Shown piece after piece: positions 17,824-26,419 of a DNA stretch of 64,000 nucleotides. Made by a program: the position numbers and the translations under genes. A model generated the notes under the pieces. That model was not told where the DNA came from. It made no database searches and saw nothing but the letters and a program-made list of their open reading frames with translations. The DNA is from an uncultured Dehalococcoidia bacterium (GTDB taxonomy: Bacteria > Chloroflexota > Dehalococcoidia > Lucifugimonadales > CAJWER01), in the NCBI GenBank assembly GCA_958296115.1, contig OY282442.1, positions 124,001 through 188,000 of the forward strand. The letters are read 5' to 3'. Each line of letters starts with the position of its first letter. Positions within the stretch are counted from its first letter, which is position 1.

Positions 17824-18090
17824 ATGGCGATGGAAGGCAAGCTGAACGTCGAGATAATCTACTGCGTGCCCTGAGGCTACCACGCTGAGGCGGCCTGGAT
17901 GGCCAACGAGTTCTTTGCCGAGGGCGGCGGCGACGTTGCGATAACGATGACGCCGGGAGACGCAGGCGTGCTCCAGGTCATCGCGGAGGGCGACAAGATC
18001 TTCGACAAGGCCGACGAGGGCGGCCACCCGAACCTCGACCGCGTCAAGATCATGAGGGCCGCGATAAGGGAAAAGCTCGACTCGAGCTAG
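17824..18090 (+). CDS. SelW/Rdx-family selenoprotein with in-frame TGA (Sec17)
   Basis: An ATG at 17824 with a good ribosome site (GGAGGTGCGAG before it) opens a frame interrupted only by TGA at 17872-17874, then continues to TAG at 18088-18090 (88 residues). Reading TGA as selenocysteine gives YCVPUGYH, the CxxU redox motif of the SelW/SelT/SelH thioredoxin-like family at the expected position after the first beta strand. The rest matches the family: an MTPGDAG turn, then a strand, then DKADEGGHP. A hairpin lies just after the TGA. Standard gene callers would start at 17899 and lose the active site. It is probably a cytosolic thiol redox protein. A SelA/B/C/D machinery is required but is not in this window. 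Confidence 0.88.
17875..17904 (+). promoter_or_regulatory. Candidate bacterial SECIS hairpin
   Basis: GGCC (17892-17895) pairs with GGCC (17901-17904) around loop TGGAT, which starts 22 nt after the TGA and has G residues in the loop. Spacing and loop fit a bacterial SECIS read by SelB. The stem is short. Confidence 0.5.
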
Positions 18091-18102
18091 GGTAGAGGAA
18101 AG

Positions 18103-18158
18103 CTGGAACCAAACGCGAGGGTCCTGTGCATCGCCCGGGGCCCTCGTCTTCGTTCCAG
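18103..18158 (+). terminator. Stem-loop after the selenoprotein gene
   Basis: CTGGAAC (18103-18109) pairs with GTTCCAG (18152-18158) and, inside, CGAGGG (18116-18121) with CCCTCG (18141-18146). There is no U-tract, so the termination mechanism is uncertain. Confidence 0.5.
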
Positions 18159-18227
18159 CGCACACGCGCGTTGTCCCCCTGCGTAACCCAACTGTAACTT
18201 CGAAGCCAGACCCTTGCCAAGCGCAAC

Positions 18228-19844
18228 TCAGGGGATACTGCCTTGCTCCTTCATTTCAAGCCACTGGCCGACGTTGAAGCCGGGGCGTCCGGCCTCTGCT
18301 TCGCTCTTCTGAAGGGCCTGCCACATCTCGAAATCGGCGACCTCGACGGCGGGCTGGCGCGCCGATTCTGCCGCTGGATCGTTCATCCAGTCGAAATAGC
18401 CAGAGACGTTCAAGTAGGCGATGACGAGCAGAGAGACGATGGCTACGCTCCTGAACCACCACTGCTTGCCGAATCGTAAATTGAACAGCCAGTGTATCCC
18501 TGATGCAACGAACAGGTAGAATATCGGCGCCGTCCCGATTGCCCTCGCGCCATCGGGTGTGGCATTGGAGAATATCTGGGTGGGGAAGAGCATCACCACG
18601 AAGAAGACCCACCAGATAAGCGTCTGCCGCCATTTCAGGAACGTTACAGCCATTCCCAGCCAGAACAGCGCGGCGGCAAACCTGTCTAGGAAGCCGTGAC
18701 CTCCTGGGATATAGCGGGCATTGATGCCGACATAAGACGCTCCCGGTTCTAGGAATATGAACCCCTTGAGGTTGTTCCAGGTTTGCTGGGCGATTATCTC
18801 GACACCGCTCTTGTCGCCGAACTGCTCGCGATTCTGCTCGTTGAATACGTACACCGCCCTGGCGCGTGTGTTATATGCTTCCCAGTTGTCCAGCGCGAAA
18901 GTCAAGTGTGGCAGAACTAGGATGAAGGCCGTCGCAAGCATGACGGCGTACCCGATCAATAGGCGTCTTCGACTTCCCTCGGACAGCGCCAGCGCTACGG
19001 GTAGATATACTGCGAGAGCTATGATTATCATACGTCCGCTGGGATGGCTGTATAGACCGAGCGCGGCGGACAGGCCCGCGGCGGCATAGAGTAAGAAGCT
19101 TCCTCTCCTGATTGCAGCGGTAATGGTCAGGATTGCCAAGAGAGCGTATAGGGCGACGTTAATGTTGTGCCATCCGTTTCGGGAAAAGTGTAGATACCAC
19201 AAGCTCGTTGCCAACAGGAACGCGGCCCCAAGAGCGGCAGGCTTGCCGAGGTCGTATTGCCGCGCTACGAAATAGAACACGGGTAGTGATAGTGTGCTCA
19301 TTATCACGCTTGCCATGCGCATTCCTGCGATGGTTTCACCGAACACTCTCATGAACCCGCTAACCAGATATAGATTGAAGGCCGGCGCTTGAGCCCAGTC
19401 AATCTCAAAGAAACCCGGGCCGTTGTTGGCCATGATATGGTAGATGGACTGCAGATTATCAGCCTCATCCCCCAGCAGATTTGGGGGGATATTCGTAAGT
19501 GATGCCAGACGCAGAACAAGCCCAAGCAGGATGATGGACATCAGCGCCGCCGCTTCCCAGTTGTAGAGACCCAGTGATTGGAGGCGTGTTCGCGCCGGCG
19601 CTATGATGTTCGATGTCGAAACGCCCGGAAACCTAGGGTGTGCTGATGCGTCTGGCGGCTGGCTGGATTCCTCGATGGACGCCCCGCATGAATCACAGTA
19701 CCTGTAACCGACGGGATTGGCGGTGGAGCATGAGTTGCAGACGGCTTCCAGCCGGATGCCACGGCCGCATTCGCCGCAGAATCTCGCTCGCGGCTGGTTC
19801 TGATAGCCGCACCAGGGGCAGGTTGTAACGCTGGGCGTCGTCAT
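18228..19844 (-). CDS. GT-C membrane glycosyltransferase-like protein with N-terminal double zinc ribbon
   Basis: The protein has 538 residues. It begins with two zinc ribbons: CPWCGYQNQ...CGECG (about 9-27) and CNSCS...CDSCG (about 36-54). After a linker, at least ten membrane helices follow. The first external loop carries GDEADN (about 125-130), the acidic motif typical of ArnT/PMT-type GT-C transferases that use polyprenyl-phosphate sugars. The soluble-ribbon-plus-GT-C arrangement is uncommon. The expected role is transfer of a sugar across the inner membrane to a lipid or protein; donor and acceptor are unknown. The gene is transcribed towards the selenoprotein gene. Confidence 0.75.
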   Translation of the reverse strand: MTTPSVTTCPWCGYQNQPRARFCGECGRGIRLEAVCNSCSTANPVGYRYCDSCGASIEESSQPPDASAHPRFPGVSTSNIIAPARTRLQSLGLYNWEAAALMSIILLGLVLRLASLTNIPPNLLGDEADNLQSIYHIMANNGPGFFEIDWAQAPAFNLYLVSGFMRVFGETIAGMRMASVIMSTLSLPVFYFVARQYDLGKPAALGAAFLLATSLWYLHFSRNGWHNINVALYALLAILTITAAIRRGSFLLYAAAGLSAALGLYSHPSGRMIIIALAVYLPVALALSEGSRRRLLIGYAVMLATAFILVLPHLTFALDNWEAYNTRARAVYVFNEQNREQFGDKSGVEIIAQQTWNNLKGFIFLEPGASYVGINARYIPGGHGFLDRFAAALFWLGMAVTFLKWRQTLIWWVFFVVMLFPTQIFSNATPDGARAIGTAPIFYLFVASGIHWLFNLRFGKQWWFRSVAIVSLLVIAYLNVSGYFDWMNDPAAESARQPAVEVADFEMWQALQKSEAEAGRPGFNVGQWLEMKEQGSIP

Positions 19845-19878
19845 TCAGGGGCGGGGGTTCTTCGGGCGGACATCTTGG

Positions 19879-20253
19879 TCAGGACCGGCCCGGAGGTGTG
19901 CCTTCGACATACGTCGTTCGGTCAAATGGGTTAGGCGCGGGAAAGAATGTCAGGAGCTTGGCCTCGCCGCTCCCGACGACGGTGAAGCCGTGCTTCACGT
20001 TGGGAGGTATGGCGAGGGTATGGTCTGGGCCAACGACCCTGGTCTCATCTCCAAGCCGCACTTCGAGCTCCCCTTCCAGTATCACTATCAGCTCGGCGTC
20101 CTCGTGGAGATGAAGGGGAGCGCCAGCGCCGACCTGCGCCACCGAGTACGACAGGTTCGCGCTCATGCCCAGCTCCGGACCGACGATGTCCCACTTCCGG
20201 TAGCAGGGCCTCCAGGGCGTCTCATGCGCTGACCGATGGTCTATGATGGGCAT
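19879..20253 (-). CDS. Small cupin-domain protein
   Basis: This is a single-domain cupin of 124 residues. Cupin motif 1 is GAPLHLHEDAELIVILEGELE, with metal-ligand-type His and Glu, and motif 2 is PPNVKHGF. The HLHxDxE spacing and later His could bind one metal ion. Members include isomerases, dioxygenases and sugar-binding regulators; the role here is unknown. It lies 34 bp upstream of the GT-C gene on the same strand. Confidence 0.85.
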   Translation of the reverse strand: MPIIDHRSAHETPWRPCYRKWDIVGPELGMSANLSYSVAQVGAGAPLHLHEDAELIVILEGELEVRLGDETRVVGPDHTLAIPPNVKHGFTVVGSGEAKLLTFFPAPNPFDRTTYVEGTPPGRS

Positions 20254-20325
20254 TTCACAGGGTCTCCGTGACTGCTGGTCGGCAAGATGTCATGATAGCA
20301 TAGGCTTCGTCATGGAACGCGGTAA

Positions 20326-21315
20326 GCTGGGGAGCCATCTCTGTACGACTTCGCCTCGATGCCGTATACGGCTGCATTCGACGACAACGACAATCTATAC
20401 GTAGGCGACATCAATCGTGGTAGGGTCCTCGTGTACCGCAACCCTTTCGGCAATCCGCCCTCACCACCACAGGCGGCGCCTGTCTCGCCTACGCCAGAGC
20501 CGCCCATGCCCGAGTATCCCGTGACCATAGAGTCGGTCGCGCCGGAGCCTCCTTATTGCGCTGTGAGACAGTCGCGCCACGGGTACGAAAGAAAGCTGGG
20601 GATAGCGGTGAAGGGCCTGCCGTCGGAATGGCAGAGACTGTCGCTGCAATTCCGCCGGGTCACGGACTTGCATAGGGAATGGCTGCGCCTAGAAGACCAC
20701 TCCCTAGCGCAGAGGGACGGGGACCGCATCACGGTGGACATGGGCAGGTTCGAGTACGCCTCGGGGCGCCGCAGCAAGTCAACGTTGACGGTCAGGGTGG
20801 TTGCCGAGGATGACGTCACGCCTCTCTCGAGCTGGTCCCAGGCATTCGTGCTTGCCGACGACGTGGAGACGTGCGGCATCGCCCTGCCCACACCCACGCC
20901 TACACCTACGTTCACGCCGACGTTCACGCCCACGCCGACGTTCACGCCCACACCGACGCCGACGTTCACGCCCACGCCGACGTTCACGCCCACACCGACG
21001 CCGACGTTCACACCTACGTTGACGCCGACGTTCACACCCACGTTGACGCCGACGCCTACGTTCACTCCGATACCAAGTCCGACATCGACGGCCACGGCTG
21101 CTCCTGCACCTGTGGCTGAAGAACGGTGGACGGCCCCTCCCGCTGCCTCGCCTACGCCGAGCGGCTCTGGCGGAGCCTGCGGCGCGACTGGCGACGGTGG
21201 GCAGTCGGGCGTCCAACTTGGGATGGCGATGTTCCTGTTGTTGCCGGTTGCGCTTGTTGGTTGGCGCGGGCGGCGGGGCGGGTTTGGGCTGCCAGGCGCT
21301 GCGAGGAACCGTTGA
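20326..21315 (+). pseudogene. 5'-truncated NHL-repeat surface protein with Thr/Pro-rich stalk
   Basis: The frame opens straight after a TAA at 20323-20325 and has no signal peptide; the first Met is at 20359. It starts with what looks like the last blade of an NHL propeller ([18 protein letters not shown]), so the N-terminal propeller seems to be missing. About 110 residues of an unknown beta domain follow, then about 60 residues of [12 protein letters not shown] repeats, then a C-terminal hydrophobic helix followed by arginines that looks like a wall or membrane anchor. It could be a remnant, or the 3' part of a gene split by deletion. The last bases overlap the fmt start. Confidence 0.6.
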
Positions 21316-22247
21316 GGGTGGTGTTCATGGGCACGCCCGCGTTTGCCGCGCCCGTCCTCGACGCCCTCGTCGAGGCTGGGCACGAGGTCGCGGCGGTGTA
21401 CAGCCGTCCAGACAGGCCCGCTGGCAGAGGCAAGAGAACGGCGCCGACTCCCATCAAGGCTGCCGCATCCGCGAGAGGCCTGCCCATATGCCAGCCGCCA
21501 TCCCTGAAGCCAAGCGCCGTGTGCGACCAGATAGCCGCGCTGGCCCCAGACGTGATAGTCGTCGCCGCATACGGACTCCTCCTTACTAGGGCCGTGCTCG
21601 ACACGCCGGCGCACTCGTGCCTGAACATCCATCCTTCGCTGCTGCCCCGGTTCAGGGGGCCGTCGCCGGTGGCGTCGGCGATAGTCGAGGGTGAGACTGT
21701 GACGGGCGTTACCGTCATGCAGATGGACGAGGGGCTGGACTCCGGGCCCGTGGTGGCGCAGCTGGAAACCGAAATCGGGGCGGACGAGACGGCGGATGCG
21801 CTGACTGCGCGGCTGTTCGAGCTGGGGGCGGGGTTGCTCGTGGAGGCGCTGCCCGATTGGGCGGCTGGCCGCATCGAGGCTAGGGCCCAGGACGATGCGC
21901 TGGCCACGACCACGAAGATGCTGACGCGGGAGGACGGGCGGATAGACTGGACGATGAGCGCGGACGCGATAGCGCGCCGAGTGCGTGGATACACCCCTTG
22001 GCCGGGCGCCTATACGCGCTGGCGCGGCAGGACGCTCAAGATACTCGCCGCCTCTCCCATGCGTCAGTCCGCAGGCGATCGCGCTCCCGGCGCAGTCTTC
22101 GAATCAGCCAGCGCTCCCATATGCGTGGCGGCAGGCGATGGAGCGCTGGCGGTGATACGCCTCCAGTTGGAGGGCCGCCGGCCGGCGTCGGCCCGCGATT
22201 TCGCGCTGGGCAATGGCGCGATAATCGGGGCCGCGCTCGGCTCCTGA
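21312..22247 (+). CDS. fmt: Methionyl-tRNA formyltransferase
   Basis: This 311-residue enzyme formylates initiator Met-tRNA using 10-formyl-THF. The N-terminal strand is [12 protein letters not shown]. The catalytic region [17 protein letters not shown] contains the Asn and His of the formyltransferase site, and [16 protein letters not shown] supplies the Asp loop. The C-terminal OB-like domain starts near residue 205. The start is TTG at 21312, overlapping the preceding TGA by 4 bp; a longer open frame to 21126 would run through the previous gene and is not used. No def gene is adjacent. Confidence 0.94.
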   Translation: MRVVFMGTPAFAAPVLDALVEAGHEVAAVYSRPDRPAGRGKRTAPTPIKAAASARGLPICQPPSLKPSAVCDQIAALAPDVIVVAAYGLLLTRAVLDTPAHSCLNIHPSLLPRFRGPSPVASAIVEGETVTGVTVMQMDEGLDSGPVVAQLETEIGADETADALTARLFELGAGLLVEALPDWAAGRIEARAQDDALATTTKMLTREDGRIDWTMSADAIARRVRGYTPWPGAYTRWRGRTLKILAASPMRQSAGDRAPGAVFESASAPICVAAGDGALAVIRLQLEGRRPASARDFALGNGAIIGAALGS

Positions 22248-22259
22248 CCGGCGCCGCGG

Positions 22260-23300
22260 TCAGCCTCTCGGCAGGGGCAGGTCCACCCTGACGTTGCCGC
22301 GGTCCTGAGACAGCAGGGCCGCCAGCATTATCTCCAGGGTGTCGCGGGCCCGCTGCGGAGGGGAGCTGTTCTCGGCGCCGCGGCGGATTATCTGCGCCAT
22401 CTCCTGGACGGCGGGCACGAGGGCGTCGCCGAAGAACTCTGGGTAGCCGGGATGGTCGAATGTCGGGTCGTAGGTCAGCGCCCCCTCGGGCTCGTCGGCG
22501 AGCCAGCGGTCGCATGAGGAGTCGCTGAGCCTGATGCGGCCGCTCGGGCCTATCAGGTCGATCTCGTTGAACGCGGGCGTCATCTTGGCGGAGTTGAGGA
22601 TCGCCCGGACGCCGTTGTCGTACTCGATGATGAGCGTGGAGCCGGGGTCGAGCGCGGGGTCCTTGCCGCCCTCGCCCTTGTACACGACGCCGTAGTCCTC
22701 GAAGCCGCGCTCGTGGGCCGCGACCACCCACACGGGGCTGCCGTCGGCGAAGAAGCTGATCAGGTCCACGGTGTGCGTCCCGTTCCTGAATAGCATGGAG
22801 CGGTGGCCGCCCATGTGCGCCACTATTCGGGTCAGGCCGCCCAGGTCGCCGCCGCGGACCGACTCGCGCGCGGCCCGGTAGTTCGGGACGAAGCTGCGGG
22901 TGTGGTCCACGGACATATTCGTGCCGTTGCGCTCGACCGTCTCGACGATGCGGTCCGCGTCCTCCAGGTTGACCGTGAGGGGCTTTTCGCAGAAGACGCC
23001 CTTGACCCCGGCGTTGGATGCGTCGCAGACAGGATCGGCGTGAAGGTGGTCGGGGACCGTCACGCTCACGACGTCCAGGTCCTCGGCATCGAGCATCTCA
23101 TGGTAGTCGCCGTAGGTGCGGACGGAGCCGCGTCCGAGGCGCGCGCGACCCCACATCTCGTCGAGTACCTGGGGCGCGAGGTCGCATATGGCAACCAGGT
23201 CGTATTCGGGGGAGTTGGCGTATGCGTATGCGTGGCTGGCTCCAAGCCGCGCCCCAATCACGCCAGCCCTCAGCTTCTTGTCGTTACTGCTGTTTCCCAA
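22260..23300 (-). CDS. Gfo/Idh/MocA-family oxidoreductase
   Basis: The protein is 346 residues, with TTG as the likely start. The N-terminal Rossmann strand-loop is AGVIGARLGASHAYAY, and the family's EKPLTVN motif (Lys of the active site) is near residue 106. The C-terminal alpha/beta domain is present in full. The family oxidises or reduces sugars, inositol and similar polyols with NAD(P). It converges on fmt with a 12-bp gap. Confidence 0.9.
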   Translation of the reverse strand: MGNSSNDKKLRAGVIGARLGASHAYAYANSPEYDLVAICDLAPQVLDEMWGRARLGRGSVRTYGDYHEMLDAEDLDVVSVTVPDHLHADPVCDASNAGVKGVFCEKPLTVNLEDADRIVETVERNGTNMSVDHTRSFVPNYRAARESVRGGDLGGLTRIVAHMGGHRSMLFRNGTHTVDLISFFADGSPVWVVAAHERGFEDYGVVYKGEGGKDPALDPGSTLIIEYDNGVRAILNSAKMTPAFNEIDLIGPSGRIRLSDSSCDRWLADEPEGALTYDPTFDHPGYPEFFGDALVPAVQEMAQIIRRGAENSSPPQRARDTLEIMLAALLSQDRGNVRVDLPLPRG

Positions 23301-23383
23301 AGGTCGGCCCCCACTTGTCAGGTTCGAGCGGGGACACTATATCCGCTAACTGGAGTTGACACAAGCGCGCGCATGGCCGAGCC

Positions 23384-23821
23384 TCACAGGTGCACTATCT
23401 CGGCCTGCGGGAATCTTCGGCTCTTCAGGTACTCGGCGGCCAGGCGGCGGTGGCATTTCTCGGCTGTCCGCTCGCTGCACAGCAGCGTTACGCCCTCCAC
23501 CATGACAGCCGGGTTCACCTGGCTCACTGCGTCCCGCTCTTCCAGCAACCCCATGTACCTAGATTCGTACAGCTCCCAGTCGCCTTCTTCCCGATACTCC
23601 CTGAGCATATCCTTCTCCGGCGCGAGGAACGGCATCTCCACGTAGGTCATGCCCGCGAGCCTGTCCGCGAAGTACTCTATGTTTCCCTTCTTGGCGAACC
23701 CCGCAAGCTGGGAGCTGTTATGGAGCCGGATGTCCACCAAGCGCCTAGCTTCCGCTGAGTTCAGCAGCTCGAAGAACTCCTGCGCGGTCTTCCCAGTAAA
23801 TCCGATGGTGTATATCTTCAC
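23384..23821 (-). CDS. DUF488-family protein (first of a tandem pair)
   Basis: The 145-residue protein begins MKIYTIGFTGKTAQEFFELL and has the DUF488 hallmarks: a conserved DIR strand (LVDIRLHNSSQ), then late cysteines in LLCSERTAEKCHRRLAAEYL. The biochemical function is not established; the CxE...CHR motif suggests a metal- or nucleotide-linked role. It lies 4 bp after a divergent second DUF488 gene, and both continue the Fe-S oxidoreductase operon. Confidence 0.85.
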   Translation of the reverse strand: MKIYTIGFTGKTAQEFFELLNSAEARRLVDIRLHNSSQLAGFAKKGNIEYFADRLAGMTYVEMPFLAPEKDMLREYREEGDWELYESRYMGLLEERDAVSQVNPAVMVEGVTLLCSERTAEKCHRRLAAEYLKSRRFPQAEIVHL

Positions 23822-23825
23822 GGCT

Positions 23826-24341
23826 CTATATTGGCATTGCGCCCTGGAGCTGGTTGCGATACTTCCTGCCCGGCCTCACCTGCTCCGTGGTCTGCACCCG
23901 CCCGTCTCCTCTGACGTGCAGCAGCTCGCAGCCCTCCTTTTCGAGCGCCGGCCCCAGCAGCAGCAAGCGATGGCAATGCGACGGGTCCTCCTCCGAGCAC
24001 AGGATAGCCGTCCTGCGCCGGGACGCCATGCCAACCAGCCGGTCTATCGCATCCTGGAACTCGTCCAGCGCGCGCATCTTGCGGTAATCGGGCTTGCCCG
24101 CCGAGTCGTACATGCTGGAGTTCGCAGGCTTGCCCCCAAGTGTATCGCCCATGAACTCGTAGTCAACGCCGACGCCCTCGAGGCACTCGCCGAGCGCGCC
24201 GTAGTTGGCGAACGCGGCGTACCTCGATACGGGCCGAGTCCGCGTATCCACCAGCAGCTCGATGGCGTTGCTCCGCAGCAGGGCCGCGAAGTCGCCCCAT
24301 TCGTGGTTGCTATGGCCGATTGTGTAGATGGCGGCGCTCAT
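23826..24341 (-). CDS. DUF488-family protein (second of a tandem pair)
   Basis: The protein is 171 residues from the ATG at 24341. It carries YTIGHSN at the start, then LVDTRTRPVSRY, and late AILCSEEDPSHCHRLLL. It is a divergent paralogue of the neighbouring DUF488 gene. Its start overlaps the stop of the Fe-S oxidoreductase gene (ATGA), so it is translated from the same mRNA. The longer minus-strand frame reaching 25286 is out of frame with that gene and is not used. Confidence 0.87.
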   Translation of the reverse strand: MSAAIYTIGHSNHEWGDFAALLRSNAIELLVDTRTRPVSRYAAFANYGALGECLEGVGVDYEFMGDTLGGKPANSSMYDSAGKPDYRKMRALDEFQDAIDRLVGMASRRRTAILCSEEDPSHCHRLLLLGPALEKEGCELLHVRGDGRVQTTEQVRPGRKYRNQLQGAMPI

Positions 24342-26371
24342 GGGCTGATAGCATCCTGGCCGCCCAGGCTCTCGTCCAGTATCTCTATCAGGTCGCGCGG
24401 CTGCGGCGCGTCCGCGCCCTCGATGGAGCCTGCGCCCTCGACGAACATCTGGAGGCAGAACGGGCACGAGACGGCCACGGTGTCCGCGCCCGTCGCCTGC
24501 GCCTCCTCGGCGCGGACGTGGTTGACGCGGCGGCCGCGGGTCTCCTCCATCCACATGCGCCCGCCTCCCGCGCCGCAGCAGAAGCCGCTCTCCCGCCGCC
24601 GCTCCATCTCGACGAGCCTGAGGCCTGGAATCGCGCCGGCGACCTCGCGCGGGGCGTCGTACACTCCGTTGTGGCGCCCCAGGTAGCACGAGTCGTGGTA
24701 GGTTATCGTTGCGTCCACTGTTACCAGCGGCTTGATCTTGCCGGCGTGGATCAGCTCGTTGACGAATTCGCTGTAGTGCATCACCTCGTAGCTGCCGCCG
24801 AGGTGGGGATACTCGTTCTTGATAGTGTTGAAGCAGTGGGGGCAGACGGTGATGATCTTCTTCACGCCGTACCTGTCCATCGTCTCGATGTTCTGCCGGG
24901 CCATGACCTGGTACAGGTACTCGTTGCCCATTCGCCGGGCGGGGTCGCCGGTGCATCCCTCCTCCGGGCCGAGTATGGCGAAGTCCACTCCGGCGCGCTT
25001 GAGCACGGAGGCCATGGAGCGGGCTATGCCCTGGCTGCGCCCTTCCAGCGCCGCGGCGCACCCGACCCAGAACAGCGTCTCCGCGTCGGGATGCTCCGCC
25101 AGCGTCCGGACGTCCAGCCCGGCCGTCCAGTCCGTCCGCGTGTGCTGAGCGCCGCGCCACGGGTGCCCCCTCTGTTCCATGCTCATGAGCGCGGCGGCCG
25201 CCGTCTCCGGCATCTCGGCCCGCTCCATCACCAGGTTGCGGCGCATGTCCACTATCATGTCTATGTGCTCGACTCCCGCGGGGCACGCCTGCTCACAAGC
25301 GCCGCACGTCAGGCAGTCCCACAGGGCCTCCTCGCCTATCCGCGCCCCTATGACTGGCTGCGCGTCCGCGTCGTCTCCGGTCTCGAGCAGATGCTCCTTC
25401 AGCCCCTCGGCTATGTGCATGGGCGAAAGGGTCTTGCCCGTGATGTTTGCGGGGCAGCTGTCCGTACAGCGCCCGCATACGGCGCAGGCGTAGCCGTCCA
25501 GCAGCTCCTTCCAGGTGAAGTCGGCCGGACGGGCTGCTCCAAAGGTCTCGGCGGTCTCCAGGTCCGTGGGCGTCGAGAGCGTCCCGCTCGGCTCCAGGTC
25601 TCGGAACACGAACGCGAGCGGCGCGCCTATGAGATGTACGTGCTTGGACATCGGGATATACACCGCGAAGCCCAGTATCAGTCCAAGGTGCGCCCACCAC
25701 GACGCGGCGTGCAGCAGACGCGCTGTTTCCTCGCCGAGACCGGCGGCGCTCATGGCGCGGCCCAGCGTCGAACCGATGGGCGCGGCAGTCGTCGGCCCGC
25801 CTCCGCCCGCCGCGACGTAGAACGCTTCCGATAGGACCGTCAGCGCCATCAGCGCCCCTATCAGCGCAAGGATGATAGCCGCCTCGGGCTTCTGCGTCAG
25901 GTCGAACCGCAGCCGGCTGGGCGTCGCCGCCCAGCGCCGGACCGCGCCCCAAGCGACCGCGGCCAGCAGCGCGATCGCCAGCGCCTCGATATAGACGGCA
26001 AAGACGCTCACGCCCGTATCGGTGAGCAGCGCCGCCGAGAGCCGCGGCCATATGGAGTCGCCGAAGATGAAGAGCGCGTAGCTGATGGCGAACGATATGA
26101 ATCCCCAGAAGATGAGCGCGTGAATCAGCCCGGCCCTGTCCCGCCGCAGCGAGAAGCTCTGCATGACCTTGCTCTGGCCGAATACCATCGGCGCCGCGCC
26201 CAGGATGCGCCGAGCCAGCCGGTCCGTTCTACCGGCTGGCCGGCCGCGGGTTACGGGCCGATAGACTCGGCGGTAGAGGACGTATCCAGCGATAGCGAAC
26301 GCGATGGCCGAGGCCAAGTAGACGCCAACCCAGACTGGGATGCCGTCAAAGAGAGTGTCGGGGGGAACCAT
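24338..26371 (-). CDS. Membrane-anchored heterodisulfide-reductase-like Fe-S oxidoreductase
   Basis: The product has 677 residues. The N-terminal ~270 residues carry about five membrane helices resembling the cytochrome b subunit (NarI/DUF3483-like). Next come two 4Fe-4S motifs, CAVCGRCTDSCPAN and CLTCGACEQACPAG, then two CCG-type domains: one with GCTGDPARRMG and CPHCFN, and one with CYLGRH and FCCGAGGGRMW. The layout matches the FadF/HdrD-type quinone-linked oxidoreductases often paired with electron-transfer flavoprotein. It would pass electrons between a soluble carrier and the quinone pool. Two DUF488 genes follow in the same operon. Confidence 0.9.
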   Translation of the reverse strand: MVPPDTLFDGIPVWVGVYLASAIAFAIAGYVLYRRVYRPVTRGRPAGRTDRLARRILGAAPMVFGQSKVMQSFSLRRDRAGLIHALIFWGFISFAISYALFIFGDSIWPRLSAALLTDTGVSVFAVYIEALAIALLAAVAWGAVRRWAATPSRLRFDLTQKPEAAIILALIGALMALTVLSEAFYVAAGGGGPTTAAPIGSTLGRAMSAAGLGEETARLLHAASWWAHLGLILGFAVYIPMSKHVHLIGAPLAFVFRDLEPSGTLSTPTDLETAETFGAARPADFTWKELLDGYACAVCGRCTDSCPANITGKTLSPMHIAEGLKEHLLETGDDADAQPVIGARIGEEALWDCLTCGACEQACPAGVEHIDMIVDMRRNLVMERAEMPETAAAALMSMEQRGHPWRGAQHTRTDWTAGLDVRTLAEHPDAETLFWVGCAAALEGRSQGIARSMASVLKRAGVDFAILGPEEGCTGDPARRMGNEYLYQVMARQNIETMDRYGVKKIITVCPHCFNTIKNEYPHLGGSYEVMHYSEFVNELIHAGKIKPLVTVDATITYHDSCYLGRHNGVYDAPREVAGAIPGLRLVEMERRRESGFCCGAGGGRMWMEETRGRRVNHVRAEEAQATGADTVAVSCPFCLQMFVEGAGSIEGADAPQPRDLIEILDESLGGQDAISP

Positions 26372-26419
26372 GCGACAAAGGGTAAGGGGTTCGAGGGTTC
26401 AGGTCTAGCGCCCGGGCGG

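Noticed and set aside
20553-21632. Minus-strand frame with VGVNVGVGV repeats
   Set aside because: It is the antisense reading of the TPTPTF repeat of the plus-strand gene and the start of fmt.
23826-25286. 486-residue minus-strand frame as one protein
   Set aside because: Its first two thirds are the out-of-frame shadow of the Fe-S oxidoreductase; only the DUF488 part from 24341 is real.
26372-26419. Possible tRNA remnant around GGTTCGAGGGTTC
   Set aside because: No cloverleaf, acceptor or anticodon stem can be formed.
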